From: Aeromicrobium sp. A1-2 | GTDB taxonomy: Bacteria > Actinomycetota > Actinomycetes > Propionibacteriales > Nocardioidaceae | Reading direction: 5' to 3' | DNA length: 64,000 nucleotides | NCBI RefSeq assembly: GCF_003443875.1 | Contig: NZ_CP027482.1 | Location: 992,001-1,056,000, forward strand | Shown here: piece by piece, positions 16,240-24,110 of the stretch | How the letters are laid out: each line of letters starts with the position of its first letter | How positions within the stretch are numbered: position 1 is the first letter of the stretch | The notes under the pieces: generated by a model | The model's database searches: none | Seen by the model: only the letters and a program-made list of their open reading frames with translations | What the model was told of the DNA's origin: nothing | Position numbers and translations under genes: made by a program

Positions 16240-17343
16240 GTGACCATGAAGGTAGGAGCAACGCAGCAGGACGTTCTCAAGGACGGCCGCCACCGCACCC
16301 GGGTGCGCGCGACGTTCTCCGACGGCACTCATCGCGATCTCACGTTCGTGACTCGGGACAACATCCCCTTCGTGAAGACCAACAAGGGCGACATCTGGTT
16401 GCCGACCATGCTGGTGGTGGCGATGCGCCGTGGTGAGGACCTTGAGCTCACTGATCCGATTTCCGAGCGTGCCGTCGCGATCAACCGTGTTCAGGACATC
16501 CTGACGACGTGGTACTCGCGGCGTATGAAGCGCGTGGAGGTGCAGGCACCTCCCGCTCAGAGCAACCGCCGGCGGCTGCTCGCATCTCCCGAGCGGTTGA
16601 CGGGGACGTGCTTCACCGGCGGCGTGGACTCCTTCTACAGCTTGACCAAGAACCAGGACCGCGTCGGAGCGATCGTCTATGGGTTCGGTCTAGACGTGCC
16701 GTTGCGTGAGACTGCGGCCATCGAGCGCACTACTTCACTGCTTGAGCAGGTCGCCGCAGAGAGCGGCAAGCAGCTCCTCACCGCCAGGACGACGATCCGA
16801 AAGTTCCTGGCGCCAGACACCCGCTGGGGCAGCGAAGCCCACGGCGCGGCCCTCGCCAGCCTCGGGACCCTGTTCTCTCCCGTCATCGATCGGATTCTGG
16901 TGCCCGCGACCCACAGCTACGCGACCGGCCAGAAGTGGGGTTCGCATCCCCTGCTCGACGATCTCTGGTCCACCCGCCGACTCATCGTCGAACATGACGG
17001 CGCCGAGGCTGGCCGTGCACTGAAGACGTCGCTGATCGCTGACAACCCGGTTGCTCAGCGGCACCTTCGTGTCTGCTACATGGAATTCGCCACGATGAAT
17101 TGCTGTCGCTGCCTCAAATGCCTGCGCACGATGGCGAATCTCGCCGCGGTGGACCGGCTGGACAGCTTCCCGACGTTTCACGAGCCGCTCGACCTCCAGC
17201 GGCTGGGCTCGTACGAGCTGCGCCGGGGCAATGCCGTGAACCAGATTCGTGACCTTCACAACTTCGTCCGCCGCACCCCGGGGAAGGAGGACATCACCGA
17301 GACTCTCGCGGGGATGCTTCAACGCGTGGGCGTCGCCAAGTAG
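16240..17343 (+). CDS. PP-loop (SGGxDS-type) ATP-pyrophosphatase-like protein with Cys-rich motif
   Basis: 367 residues from a GTG at 16240 (TATCTT 6 nt upstream; an ATG at 16246 is the alternative). TCFTGGVDSFYSL (residues 126-132 hold TGGVDSF) is a PP-loop nucleotide-binding signature as in QueC, TtcA and asparagine synthetase-type enzymes. A second conserved-looking patch, MNCCRCLKCLRTM, has Cys288, 289, 291 and 294 and may bind zinc or an iron-sulfur cluster. The N-terminal 110 residues look like a separate small beta-rich domain. No partner gene for 7-deazaguanine or tRNA thiolation is adjacent. The adenylation substrate is unknown. It stands alone 140 nt after tRNA-Val. Confidence 0.6.
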   Translation: MTMKVGATQQDVLKDGRHRTRVRATFSDGTHRDLTFVTRDNIPFVKTNKGDIWLPTMLVVAMRRGEDLELTDPISERAVAINRVQDILTTWYSRRMKRVEVQAPPAQSNRRRLLASPERLTGTCFTGGVDSFYSLTKNQDRVGAIVYGFGLDVPLRETAAIERTTSLLEQVAAESGKQLLTARTTIRKFLAPDTRWGSEAHGAALASLGTLFSPVIDRILVPATHSYATGQKWGSHPLLDDLWSTRRLIVEHDGAEAGRALKTSLIADNPVAQRHLRVCYMEFATMNCCRCLKCLRTMANLAAVDRLDSFPTFHEPLDLQRLGSYELRRGNAVNQIRDLHNFVRRTPGKEDITETLAGMLQRVGVAK

Positions 17344-17435
17344 GTAGGGAAAACCCTGGTCTCCGGGCAAACTGCCCCGCCACGGCATGAATGCTTCGTA
17401 CTTCCAGGTCGACTCTCCAAACGAAGGAATCGACC

Positions 17436-17823
17436 ATGAGACGGCGGGCGGCAGCGATTTCACCCTGGTGCAGGACGGCGTGGAGTCCGGGGACGATGCA
17501 TGGCCAACGACGACGTCATCGGCGGATTCGGGTCGGGCGAGAGCGTCTGGGATCGTCGGGGACTGTGCCGCCGGGTTCGTGGTCGGGCCGGCATCGACGA
17601 TTCCTCCGACACAGGCGCGATCGGACGGCTCAGGATCAACTTCGACGGCTCGGGGGACTTCCTCGGGGTCTACGACGGCGGTGACGCCGAGGACATCGTG
17701 GTCATCATCAACCTGACGGACAAGTTGACGATCAAGTCATCGCGCGGGAACCCCGACGAGTCGACCGTCGTTGGGTTCGGTGAGCCTGAGGCGCTGTGCC
17801 GGGGTGCGCTTCCGACCGACTGA
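17436..17823 (+). pseudogene. probable degenerate small secreted-protein gene
   Basis: The 511-nt gap 17344-17854 holds no clean gene. An ATG at 17436 has GAAGGAA 8 nt upstream and begins MRRRAAAISPW, like a signal-peptide start, but the frame soon becomes Arg-rich and meaningless. In another frame the end of the stretch reads sensibly (RLRINFDGSGDFLGVYDGG, then IVVIINLTDKLTIKSSRG) up to a stop at 17823. The combination suggests one gene broken by at least one frameshift, but no family is recognised, so this is a weak call. A translated ORF of 107 residues from 17500 is the alternative. Confidence 0.3.
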
Positions 17824-17854
17824 GCGGTGGATCGTTGTCTAGCGGCGTCGGGTG

Positions 17855-19390
17855 TCAGCCGACGGACTGGCCGAATCGGGCCCCGGTCTGTTCGGGGCCG
17901 GGCTGCCAGGCGCGCGACTCCTCGGTGCTCGACAGCACGTAGACGGAGCCGCCATCCTGGTTCGGGCTCGTGATGGCGAACACCGCCTCGCCATAGTCCC
18001 TCGGCTGGTTCACCGAGACGCTGTCGTTGGACGGAAGCCCGGCGACCGCTGCTCCGAACCTGTTGCCCACGCGGACCGCACCCGGAGTGCCGGGGGAGTC
18101 CTCGGTGATGAAGGGGGAGGGGAATGAGAGCTGGGAGATCCCGATCCGCAGGATCTGGGCGCCTCCCGCATCGGGGACCCGGCCGACGTCCTCGCCGGGT
18201 ATGCCGATCACCAGCGTGCGGTCGTCGCGGTACGCGACGGCCGAGCCGAACTGGTCGCCGGACTCCACGATGCCGGCCACGCCGGAGGTCGACTGGGTCA
18301 GCGTGATGGCCTTCAGGATACTGGTGGGGCCGTAGCGCTTGAGGACCGTGACGCTGCCGGCGTCCTTGACCTTGCCCACGTCCTCGCCGGGCACGCCGAT
18401 GGCGAACTGACGCAGGGATGACAAGGGAGGCAGCTCGCTGCCGCTGAGGCTCGACCCGAAGCGATCGCCGGCCTCGGCCTTGCCGGGGACGCCGGACGTG
18501 TTCTCGGTGATCAGCCTGGACCTCGCGTACTTGCTGATGGCTGTCACGGACCCTGCCGCGGTGTGACCGTCGACCCGGTCGCCGGGGGCGCCGACGTAGA
18601 GGTAGAAGTCCTCGGCATCTGCCACTGGCAGGTAGTTGAGGAACTGGATCACCTCACCGAAGCGGTCTCCCGCCTGCAGGGTTCCGGGAAGACCACGCGA
18701 GCCCTGTCGCTCCTGGACGGCCGCCGAAGGCCGACCGAGGTCATCGGTTCGGTTGACGACACCTCCGTCGTTGTTCTCTCCCGGAGCGCCGAAGGCGAAT
18801 GTGACCGGGTACTCGTCGCTACCGCCGAGAGCCGCGACCGAGTAGCCGAACTCGTCGCCGGCCTCGACGTTTCCGCCCACGTCGCCCTGGTCGACGTTGT
18901 CGATGAGCTCCTGCTCGATGTCGTCGTTGGGGCCACCGTTGATGGTCAGGACGTGCCCCATCCCGGCGTCGACCTTCCCGTCGACGTCCTCTCCCGGCGA
19001 GCCGATGATGATGCCGTAGCAGCCGTCGATGCTGGTCCGATTGGCGGCGACGGCCCAGCCGAAGTGATCACCGGCCTCGGGGGTCTCGCCGAGATCTGTC
19101 TGGGTGAGCACCCGGCGGCTGCCCCCGCCCATGACACCTTCGGCGTCGCCGAACAGGATCGTCACGGTGCCCGCCTCGGGCTGACCCGCGACGGTCGCCT
19201 CCGGGTCGCCGACGACGACATCCTCGAATCCGTCGCCGTTCAGGTCGCGGTATGGGCGCGAGGAGTCGCACGGCTCGGTCGCGGCGTCGGCCGGGCCCGC
19301 CAGCGCCAGCGGCGCAGCCAGCGCTGCGACGGTCGCCGCGATGCCCAAGGCGAACATGCTTCTCGTCGGTGTCATAGAGGGACTTTGCAC
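17855..19390 (-). CDS. secreted FG-GAP (integrin-alpha-like) repeat protein
   Basis: 511 residues. The N terminus has a hydrophobic signal segment (FALGIAATVAALAAPLALAG) and a likely cleavage after ADA. Then about seven blades repeat a pattern such as AGDRFG followed by VGAPGEDVDG and AGSVT, typical of FG-GAP/beta-propeller proteins; the first blade DLNGDGFEDVVVGDPEA is a Ca2+-binding loop. The role is likely cell-surface or extracellular binding; no enzyme motif is present. The start is uncertain: the GTG at 19390 has GAGAGG only 3 nt away, and an ATG at 19375 is also possible. The 5' upstream is a short A+T-rich patch. Confidence 0.85.
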   Translation of the reverse strand: MQSPSMTPTRSMFALGIAATVAALAAPLALAGPADAATEPCDSSRPYRDLNGDGFEDVVVGDPEATVAGQPEAGTVTILFGDAEGVMGGGSRRVLTQTDLGETPEAGDHFGWAVAANRTSIDGCYGIIIGSPGEDVDGKVDAGMGHVLTINGGPNDDIEQELIDNVDQGDVGGNVEAGDEFGYSVAALGGSDEYPVTFAFGAPGENNDGGVVNRTDDLGRPSAAVQERQGSRGLPGTLQAGDRFGEVIQFLNYLPVADAEDFYLYVGAPGDRVDGHTAAGSVTAISKYARSRLITENTSGVPGKAEAGDRFGSSLSGSELPPLSSLRQFAIGVPGEDVGKVKDAGSVTVLKRYGPTSILKAITLTQSTSGVAGIVESGDQFGSAVAYRDDRTLVIGIPGEDVGRVPDAGGAQILRIGISQLSFPSPFITEDSPGTPGAVRVGNRFGAAVAGLPSNDSVSVNQPRDYGEAVFAITSPNQDGGSVYVLSSTEESRAWQPGPEQTGARFGQSVG

Positions 19391-19441
19391 CAGCCTCTCT
19401 CAATTAACAAGGGGGGCGATCACTCGCCCGGCGTGCGTCCC

Positions 19442-19966
19442 TCAGACGTCCGCCTCCGGAGGGTGGCTGGTCACTCGGCGCAGCACGAACGGGGTGCCCG
19501 GAGCGTGGCGCAGGCCGACCCGGTCGACGAAGGTCAGGCCGAGGAGCACGCTGTCCTCCCACGGGCGGAACTCATCGCGCACCCATCGCCACGGACGGGG
19601 GGCGTCGGCAGGGTAGGTCACGACCAGTGCGGGGCCGCCGTCGGCGAGCGACGCCGCGAGGGTCGCCCGCATGGGGAGGGTTGCGGTCAGGGCGGATCCG
19701 TCGACCGTGCGCAGGAGGTTCCTGCCTTCGAGGGCGGTCGATTCCCCGTCAGGGGAGTCGAAGTGCTTCCCGAACCATCTCGGCAGCCCAACGAGAGCCA
19801 AGCCGCGGGGCGCGACGGTCTGCAGCGTCCTGCCGACGTACGTCGCCTCGAAGGTGCCGCAGAGGTCGGTGAGGCGTGGTTCGTCCAATGTCCACCATGC
19901 CCGGCGCAGGTGGGCCATCGAGTGGTCGTGGATGCTCGCGCGGGCCGCAGCCTCGAAGTTCGACAT
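19442..19966 (-). CDS. hypothetical protein
   Basis: 174 residues from the ATG at 19966, chosen because TACGGT stands 7 nt upstream; a GTG 9 nt further out is the alternative. The sequence has short conserved-looking stretches (GLPRWFGKHFD, and DEFRPWEDSVLLGLTFVDR) that recall beta-barrel lipid-binding folds such as GXWXG/DUF4334, but the match is too weak for a family call. No signal peptide, membrane helix or Cys. It is tandem with the broken isochorismatase-like gene upstream. Confidence 0.6.
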   Translation of the reverse strand: MSNFEAAARASIHDHSMAHLRRAWWTLDEPRLTDLCGTFEATYVGRTLQTVAPRGLALVGLPRWFGKHFDSPDGESTALEGRNLLRTVDGSALTATLPMRATLAASLADGGPALVVTYPADAPRPWRWVRDEFRPWEDSVLLGLTFVDRVGLRHAPGTPFVLRRVTSHPPEADV

Positions 19967-20012
19967 GACGCTCACCGTAGTGCTGGCCCAGTGAGTGCTG
20001 TCCAGACGCCGG

Positions 20013-20565
20013 TCAGGCGAAGCTGACTGACCCGGCCGGCGCAGTGCCGGCCTGAAGCCCGGGCGCCTGGTGCTCGTGCCAGTAGAGGTTGGTGTGCGCC
20101 ACGACGAGGTCGGGAGTCGGTGCGCCCCGCTCGCTCAGGTCCTGGGTCGTGTGGGAGTCGGACACCAGAGCGGCGTCGCGGCCGCGGACGATCGCTCCGT
20201 GAAGCGTCGAGCCTATCGCACTCGTCGGTCTGGGCGCCGGCGACGACCAGGCGGCCGACCTGCCGTTCGGCCAGAACCGCCTCGAGGTCGGTCTCCTCGA
20301 AGGAGTCGGGGTAGGTCTTGTGGACCAAAGGCTCGGACTCGTCGCGGACCAGCTCGGGCACGTACACCCAGCCGTCGCTGCCCTGCGGCATCGACTCCGA
20401 GGAGTGCTGCACCCAGATGACCGGCACCTGCTCGGCGCGGGCTCGCTCGACCAGGCGCGCGATGTTTGCGACGACTCGATCTCGGTCGTGGGCGTCGCTC
20501 ACGACGTCGTTCCGGACGTCGATGACGAGTAGTGCAGTGCTGGTGCGGTCGGTCAAGGTCGTCAT
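20013..20565 (-). pseudogene. isochorismatase-family cysteine hydrolase, frameshifted
   Basis: The first part from the ATG at 20565 is a clear isochorismatase-like hydrolase: TALLVIDVRNDVVS (catalytic Asp), a central HKTYPDSFEETDLE (catalytic Lys region) and LVVAGAQTDEC (nucleophile Cys). Directly after this Cys, near 20208-20217, the frame shifts by one base. In the new frame the family continues STLHGAIVRGRDAALVSDSH and TTQDLSERGAPTPDLVVAHT to an ATTACHED stop at 20013-20015. So the gene is complete but for one indel. A natural mutation or a sequencing error are both possible. Confidence 0.8.
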
Positions 20566-20616
20566 GTCGGGCTTCTGCCGGTTCCGTCCGACAGTAGGCA
20601 CGCGAGCCGACAGTTT

Positions 20617-20997
20617 CTAGGAACAGGCGGACACGACCAGGTCGTGCACCTGTGCGAATCCGGTGACTCGGGCGGAGTCGTCGCGATGGATGCGGGCGAT
20701 GAGCGCGACGCCTTAGTCGCGGTGCAGCTCGCGGTACGCCGCGGAGGTGCCACCGTCGACGAGCGCCACGACGCCCAGCCGGGTGCTCTCGGCGAAACGG
20801 ACAGTGAAGCCGTCGCCGACGAGCCCGCCGACCCGCTCGATCGTGTTCTTGGCGTCGATCGTGGTTCGGTCACGGCTGCAGACCAGGTCCGGCGCGACGA
20901 GCACCGCGGGGGAGGTGTGGCCGGTCGAGCAGGCGGCAGCCCCGCCGAGAAGGGCGACGGTCAAGATGAGGGTGCAAGCCCCGAACCGTGGACGCAC
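20617..20997 (-). pseudogene. small lipoprotein gene with an internal TAA
   Basis: The reading frame from a GTG at 20997 starts with a lipoprotein signal: RFGACTLILTVALLGGAAAC, with a lipobox-type Cys and STG after it. After about 94 residues an in-frame TAA occurs (20713-20715). The same frame continues for 31 codons with normal protein character (GVALIARIHRDDSARVTGFA, then QVHDLVVSACS) to a stop at 20617-20619. A single base change in the TAA codon (for example from CAA or GAA) would restore 126 codons. Either a nonsense mutation, or the true end is at 20713. Family not recognised. A longer ATG start at 21033 exists. Confidence 0.55.
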
Positions 20998-21048
20998 AAG
21001 TCCAGCCTCACCCTGCGCATCCCGCTCCCGCAACAGGGGTCGGGAAGA

Positions 21049-21312
21049 TCAGGCCAGGGCGAGGAAGAGCTTTTCCATCTTCTTGACGTCCACGCCGTCC
21101 AGACCGTCGCCGTCAGCGAGGCACTGCTGCAGTCCTGTTGCGACGATCGCGTAGCCGGCGCGGGACAGCGCCTTGTTGACCGCCGCCAGCTGTGTCAGGA
21201 CCGACTCGCAGTCGGCGCCGTCCTCCATCATGCGGATGACGCTGCCGAGGTGGCCGTTGGCGCGCTTCATCCTGGTGATGATCGCCTTGATCTCGGTGGG
21301 CTCGAGCTCCAT
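21049..21312 (-). CDS. CsoR/RcnR-family regulator, CstR-like persulfide sensor
   Basis: 87 residues, the usual length. The family is an all-helical DNA-binding disc. ITRMKRANGHLGSVIRMMEDGADC is the conserved start, with Cys35; a second Cys64 follows in GLQQCLADG. Copper CsoR needs Cys-His-Cys, with the His four residues before the second Cys; here that residue is Gly60. The Cys pair without His is the pattern of CstR, which forms persulfide/disulfide bridges. The neighbours (persulfide dioxygenase-rhodanese, sulfite-exporter-type permease, DUF302) support a sulfide/persulfide role. It is co-transcribed with the DUF302 gene 27 nt upstream. Confidence 0.85.
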   Translation of the reverse strand: MELEPTEIKAIITRMKRANGHLGSVIRMMEDGADCESVLTQLAAVNKALSRAGYAIVATGLQQCLADGDGLDGVDVKKMEKLFLALA

Positions 21313-21339
21313 GGGATTCCTTTGTTCTGCTGGTTCGGG

Positions 21340-21744
21340 TCAGGGAGTTGCGACGGCGGTGAGCGCCGCGGTCAGTCGGGTACGAGCGTCTTCGGCGACC
21401 TCGCGGACGGCGCCGGCCGCTTCGCCAGCCATCGACATCATGATCTGCGGGTCGAACGCCTCGACGACGGTCCGATCCTCTCCGACGCTTCGAACGACGA
21501 CGTTGCACGGCAGCAGGGCGGCGATCGAGGGATCCGCCTGGATGGCCAGGTGTGCCAGCTGCGGCCGGCACGCGCCGAGGATGATCTGCGGCTCGATGTC
21601 GACGTCGAGCTTGTTCTTGAGCGTCGTCTTGAGGTCGATCTCGGTCAGGACGCCGAAGCCGGCCTCGGCGAGCTGCTCACGTACGGCCTGGACGGTGGCC
21701 GCGTAGGGGCGGTCTGTGGTGATCTGGATCGTGTAGTCAGTCAT
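21340..21744 (-). CDS. DUF302 family protein
   Basis: 134 residues from the ATG at 21744 (GGAG 9 nt upstream). The segment PYAATVQAVREQLAEAGFGV and later ILGACRPQLAHLAIQADPSI and LLPCNVVV are the DUF302 signature with two Cys residues. The family is common beside sulfur and heavy-metal genes; its role is unknown, and the conserved Cys may bind a metal or a sulfur species. It is the first gene of the minus-strand operon with the CstR-like regulator, under a promoter carrying a palindromic operator. Confidence 0.87.
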   Translation of the reverse strand: MTDYTIQITTDRPYAATVQAVREQLAEAGFGVLTEIDLKTTLKNKLDVDIEPQIILGACRPQLAHLAIQADPSIAALLPCNVVVRSVGEDRTVVEAFDPQIMMSMAGEAAGAVREVAEDARTRLTAALTAVATP

Positions 21745-21800
21745 CTGCGCAGTCTCCGTTGCCTCGGTTCGAGGGATTGTCGGGGGTGTCCGACACCTCG

Positions 21801-21830
21801 ACAATACATCCCCCCGGGGGGATATGTTAA
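21801..21830 (-). promoter_or_regulatory. promoter of the DUF302-cstR operon
   Basis: On the minus strand TTAACA (21825-21830) and TATTGT (21801-21806) are 18 nt apart. The spacer contains the ATCCCCCCGGGGGGAT operator, so bound repressor would block RNA polymerase. Confidence 0.65.
21808..21823. promoter_or_regulatory. CsoR/CstR-type operator 1
   Basis: ATCCCCCCGGGGGGAT is a perfect 16-bp palindrome of the C-tract/G-tract type recognised by CsoR/CstR regulators. Confidence 0.75.
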
Positions 21831-21841
21831 CGTCGGACCGT

Positions 21842-21858
21842 AACCCCCAGGGGGGATT
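21842..21858. promoter_or_regulatory. CsoR/CstR-type operator 2
   Basis: AACCCCCAGGGGGGATT is an imperfect copy of operator 1, 19 nt away and 20 nt before the ATG of the persulfide dioxygenase-rhodanese gene, so the divergent operons likely share the regulator. Confidence 0.65.
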
Positions 21859-21878
21859 TTTGCGAGAGAGGGTTGACC

Positions 21879-23252
21879 ATGACAGATCTGGCTATTCGTA
21901 CGCTCGAAACCGCGTCGCTGGGCGACCGCACCTATCTCGTCCATGACGGGGAGGTGGCCCTCGTGATCGACCCGCAGCGCGACATCGACCGGGTGCTCGA
22001 GCTCGCAGCGACGGAGGGCGTTCGGATCACCCACGTCTTCGAGACGCACATCCACAACGACTACGTCACCGGCGGCCTCGCGCTCGCCCGCGAGACGGGC
22101 GCGGCCTACCTGGTCAATCGCGCCGATGACGTGTCCTTCGAACGCACGCCGATCGACGACCGCCAGATCATCGCGGTGGGTGACCGGATGCGGATCACCG
22201 CCCTCGCCACCCCCGGGCACACCTTCACGCACCTGTCCTATGCCCTGCGCGACGAGGGCACCGACGCCGACGTCGGGGTCTTCACCGGTGGATCGCTGCT
22301 GTTCGGCGCGACCGGCCGTCCTGACCTTCTCGGTGATGAGCACGCCGACGAGCTCGCCCGTCACCAGCACGCCTCGGCGCAGCGCCTGGCCGAGGAGCTC
22401 CCCGACGACACGGGTGTCTTCCCGACCCACGGCTTCGGCAGCTTCTGCGCCGCGACCCAGTCCGATGCCACGGAGTCCACGATCGGGCAGGAGAAAACAT
22501 CGAACCCCGTCCTCACGCAGGACGAGGAGACGTACGTCCGTGAGTTGCTCGACGGCCTGGGCGCATGGCCGGCGTACTACGCCCACATGAGCCCGGCCAA
22601 CGCCGCAGGCCCGGACGCGCCCGATCTCAGCACCCCGGCTCGTGCCGACGCCGACGAGCTCCGCACCCGTATCGAGGCCGGGGAGTGGGTCGTCGACCTG
22701 CGGAACCGGACGGCGTTTGCCGCCGGCCACGTGCGTGGCACCCTCAACTTCGGTCTCGACGGCGGATTTGTGACGTACCTTGGCTGGCTCATCGCGTGGG
22801 GCACCCCCGTGACGCTGCTCGGCGAGACGGCAGAGGACGTCGCGGAGGCGCAGCGCGAGCTCGTACGCATCGGCATCGACCGTCCGGCCGCGCACTCGAC
22901 CGGCGGGCCGCAGGACTGGACCCGCGACGAGCTGGCGAGCTTCCCGACCGCGACCTTCGCCGATCTCAACCAGGTCCGGCACCACCGCGAGGTCGTCATC
23001 CTGGACGTCCGTCGTGCCGACGAGCACGAGTCGGTCTCGATCGTCGGTGCGCTCGGCGTGCCTCTTCACGAGCTCTCGGGCCGCCTTGACGAACTGCCTG
23101 GTGGTGAGATCTGGGTGCATTGCGCCAGTGGCTACCGCGCGTCGGTGGGCGCCTCGATCCTGGATGCCGCGGGCCGCAAGGTCGTGGCGATCGATGACGA
23201 CTTCACGCAGGCTGCGGACGCCGGTCTGCAGCTTGCCGAGCCAGCGGAGTGA
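21879..23252 (+). CDS. persulfide dioxygenase-type metallo-beta-lactamase fused to two rhodanese domains
   Basis: 457 residues from the ATG at 21879 (GAGAGAGGG 6 nt upstream). Residues 1-240 are an ETHE1-like metallo-beta-lactamase fold: THIHND (His57, His59, Asp61) and GHTFTHLSY are the iron-ligand motifs, with GDEHADEL following. Residues 255-350 form a rhodanese-like domain without a catalytic Cys (VTLLGETAED). Residues 365-450 form an active-type rhodanese with IWVHCASGYRAS, catalytic Cys415. The likely reaction is oxidation of glutathione/mycothiol-type persulfide to sulfite, with sulfur transfer. It is first in the operon with the TSUP permease, by a 4-nt GTGA overlap. Confidence 0.9.
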   Translation: MTDLAIRTLETASLGDRTYLVHDGEVALVIDPQRDIDRVLELAATEGVRITHVFETHIHNDYVTGGLALARETGAAYLVNRADDVSFERTPIDDRQIIAVGDRMRITALATPGHTFTHLSYALRDEGTDADVGVFTGGSLLFGATGRPDLLGDEHADELARHQHASAQRLAEELPDDTGVFPTHGFGSFCAATQSDATESTIGQEKTSNPVLTQDEETYVRELLDGLGAWPAYYAHMSPANAAGPDAPDLSTPARADADELRTRIEAGEWVVDLRNRTAFAAGHVRGTLNFGLDGGFVTYLGWLIAWGTPVTLLGETAEDVAEAQRELVRIGIDRPAAHSTGGPQDWTRDELASFPTATFADLNQVRHHREVVILDVRRADEHESVSIVGALGVPLHELSGRLDELPGGEIWVHCASGYRASVGASILDAAGRKVVAIDDDFTQAADAGLQLAEPAE

Positions 23253-24064
23253 CAGCGGTCCTACTGGCTCTGTTCCTCGGCGCCCTGATCGGACTCTCGG
23301 TCGGCGCGCTCGGCGGTGGCGGTTCGATTCTGGCCGTCCCGGTGCTGGTCTACCTGCTGGGTGAGTCCCCGGCGCAGGCCACGACCGGTTCCCTGGTTGT
23401 CGTTGCCGTGACCTCGGTGATTGCCGCGTTGACGGCTGCGCGTGCGGGGAACGTGCTACTCGCCCGCGGCGCCGTGTTCGGCGTCGTCGCGATCGGAGGG
23501 ACCGCGGTCGGAGCGAGGGCAGCAGTGCACGTCGACGAAGACGTTCTCATGGTGAGCTTTGCCGCGCTCCTGCTCCTCGTCGGCGCCACGATGGCCTGGC
23601 GACAGCGTCCCGGCCGGATCGCACCCAAGGCGCCACGCCGGCGCGCTGTCGACGAGTCGGCGACGGGTGCGATGTCGGCGGCTCGCCTCCGGCAGGCGGC
23701 TGGTGTCCTGCTGACCGCGACGGTGGTGGGTCTGCTGACCGGCTTCCTCGGTGTCGGAGGCGGATTCCTGGTCGTACCTGCCCTGTTGCTGGTCCTGGCC
23801 CTGCCGATGCGGTACGCCGTCGGCACTGCGCTGGTCGCGATCGCGATCACCAGCACGGCCGCTCTCGCGCTCCGCGTCGGCGCTGGCATCCAGCCGGACT
23901 GGACCATCGTGCTCGCCCTCACTGCCACGTCCGCGATCGGTGGCTTTGTCGGCGCCAGGCTTGCCACGCGGATCGACGCCAAGCGACTCACGCTCGGCTT
24001 CACAGTCCTGGTTCTCTCGGTCGCGGTCTACACCGCCGCCCGCGCCATCCCTGCTCTCTTCTGA
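23249..24064 (+). CDS. TSUP/TauE-SafE family permease (sulfite/organosulfonate exporter type)
   Basis: 271 residues with eight hydrophobic segments in two halves, each with a GxGGG-type loop (GALGGGGSILAVP near residue 20, and FLGVGGGFLVVPALLL near residue 165), the hallmark of TSUP. The GTG start overlaps the stop of the dioxygenase gene (GTGA), so translational coupling is likely. In this setting it should export sulfite or another product of persulfide oxidation across the cell membrane; this is inference from context. Confidence 0.88.
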   Translation: MTAVLLALFLGALIGLSVGALGGGGSILAVPVLVYLLGESPAQATTGSLVVVAVTSVIAALTAARAGNVLLARGAVFGVVAIGGTAVGARAAVHVDEDVLMVSFAALLLLVGATMAWRQRPGRIAPKAPRRRAVDESATGAMSAARLRQAAGVLLTATVVGLLTGFLGVGGGFLVVPALLLVLALPMRYAVGTALVAIAITSTAALALRVGAGIQPDWTIVLALTATSAIGGFVGARLATRIDAKRLTLGFTVLVLSVAVYTAARAIPALF

Positions 24065-24110
24065 CCACACCATCCATCCACACCTGACACTTCGTCGAAC
24101 GGAAATCACC

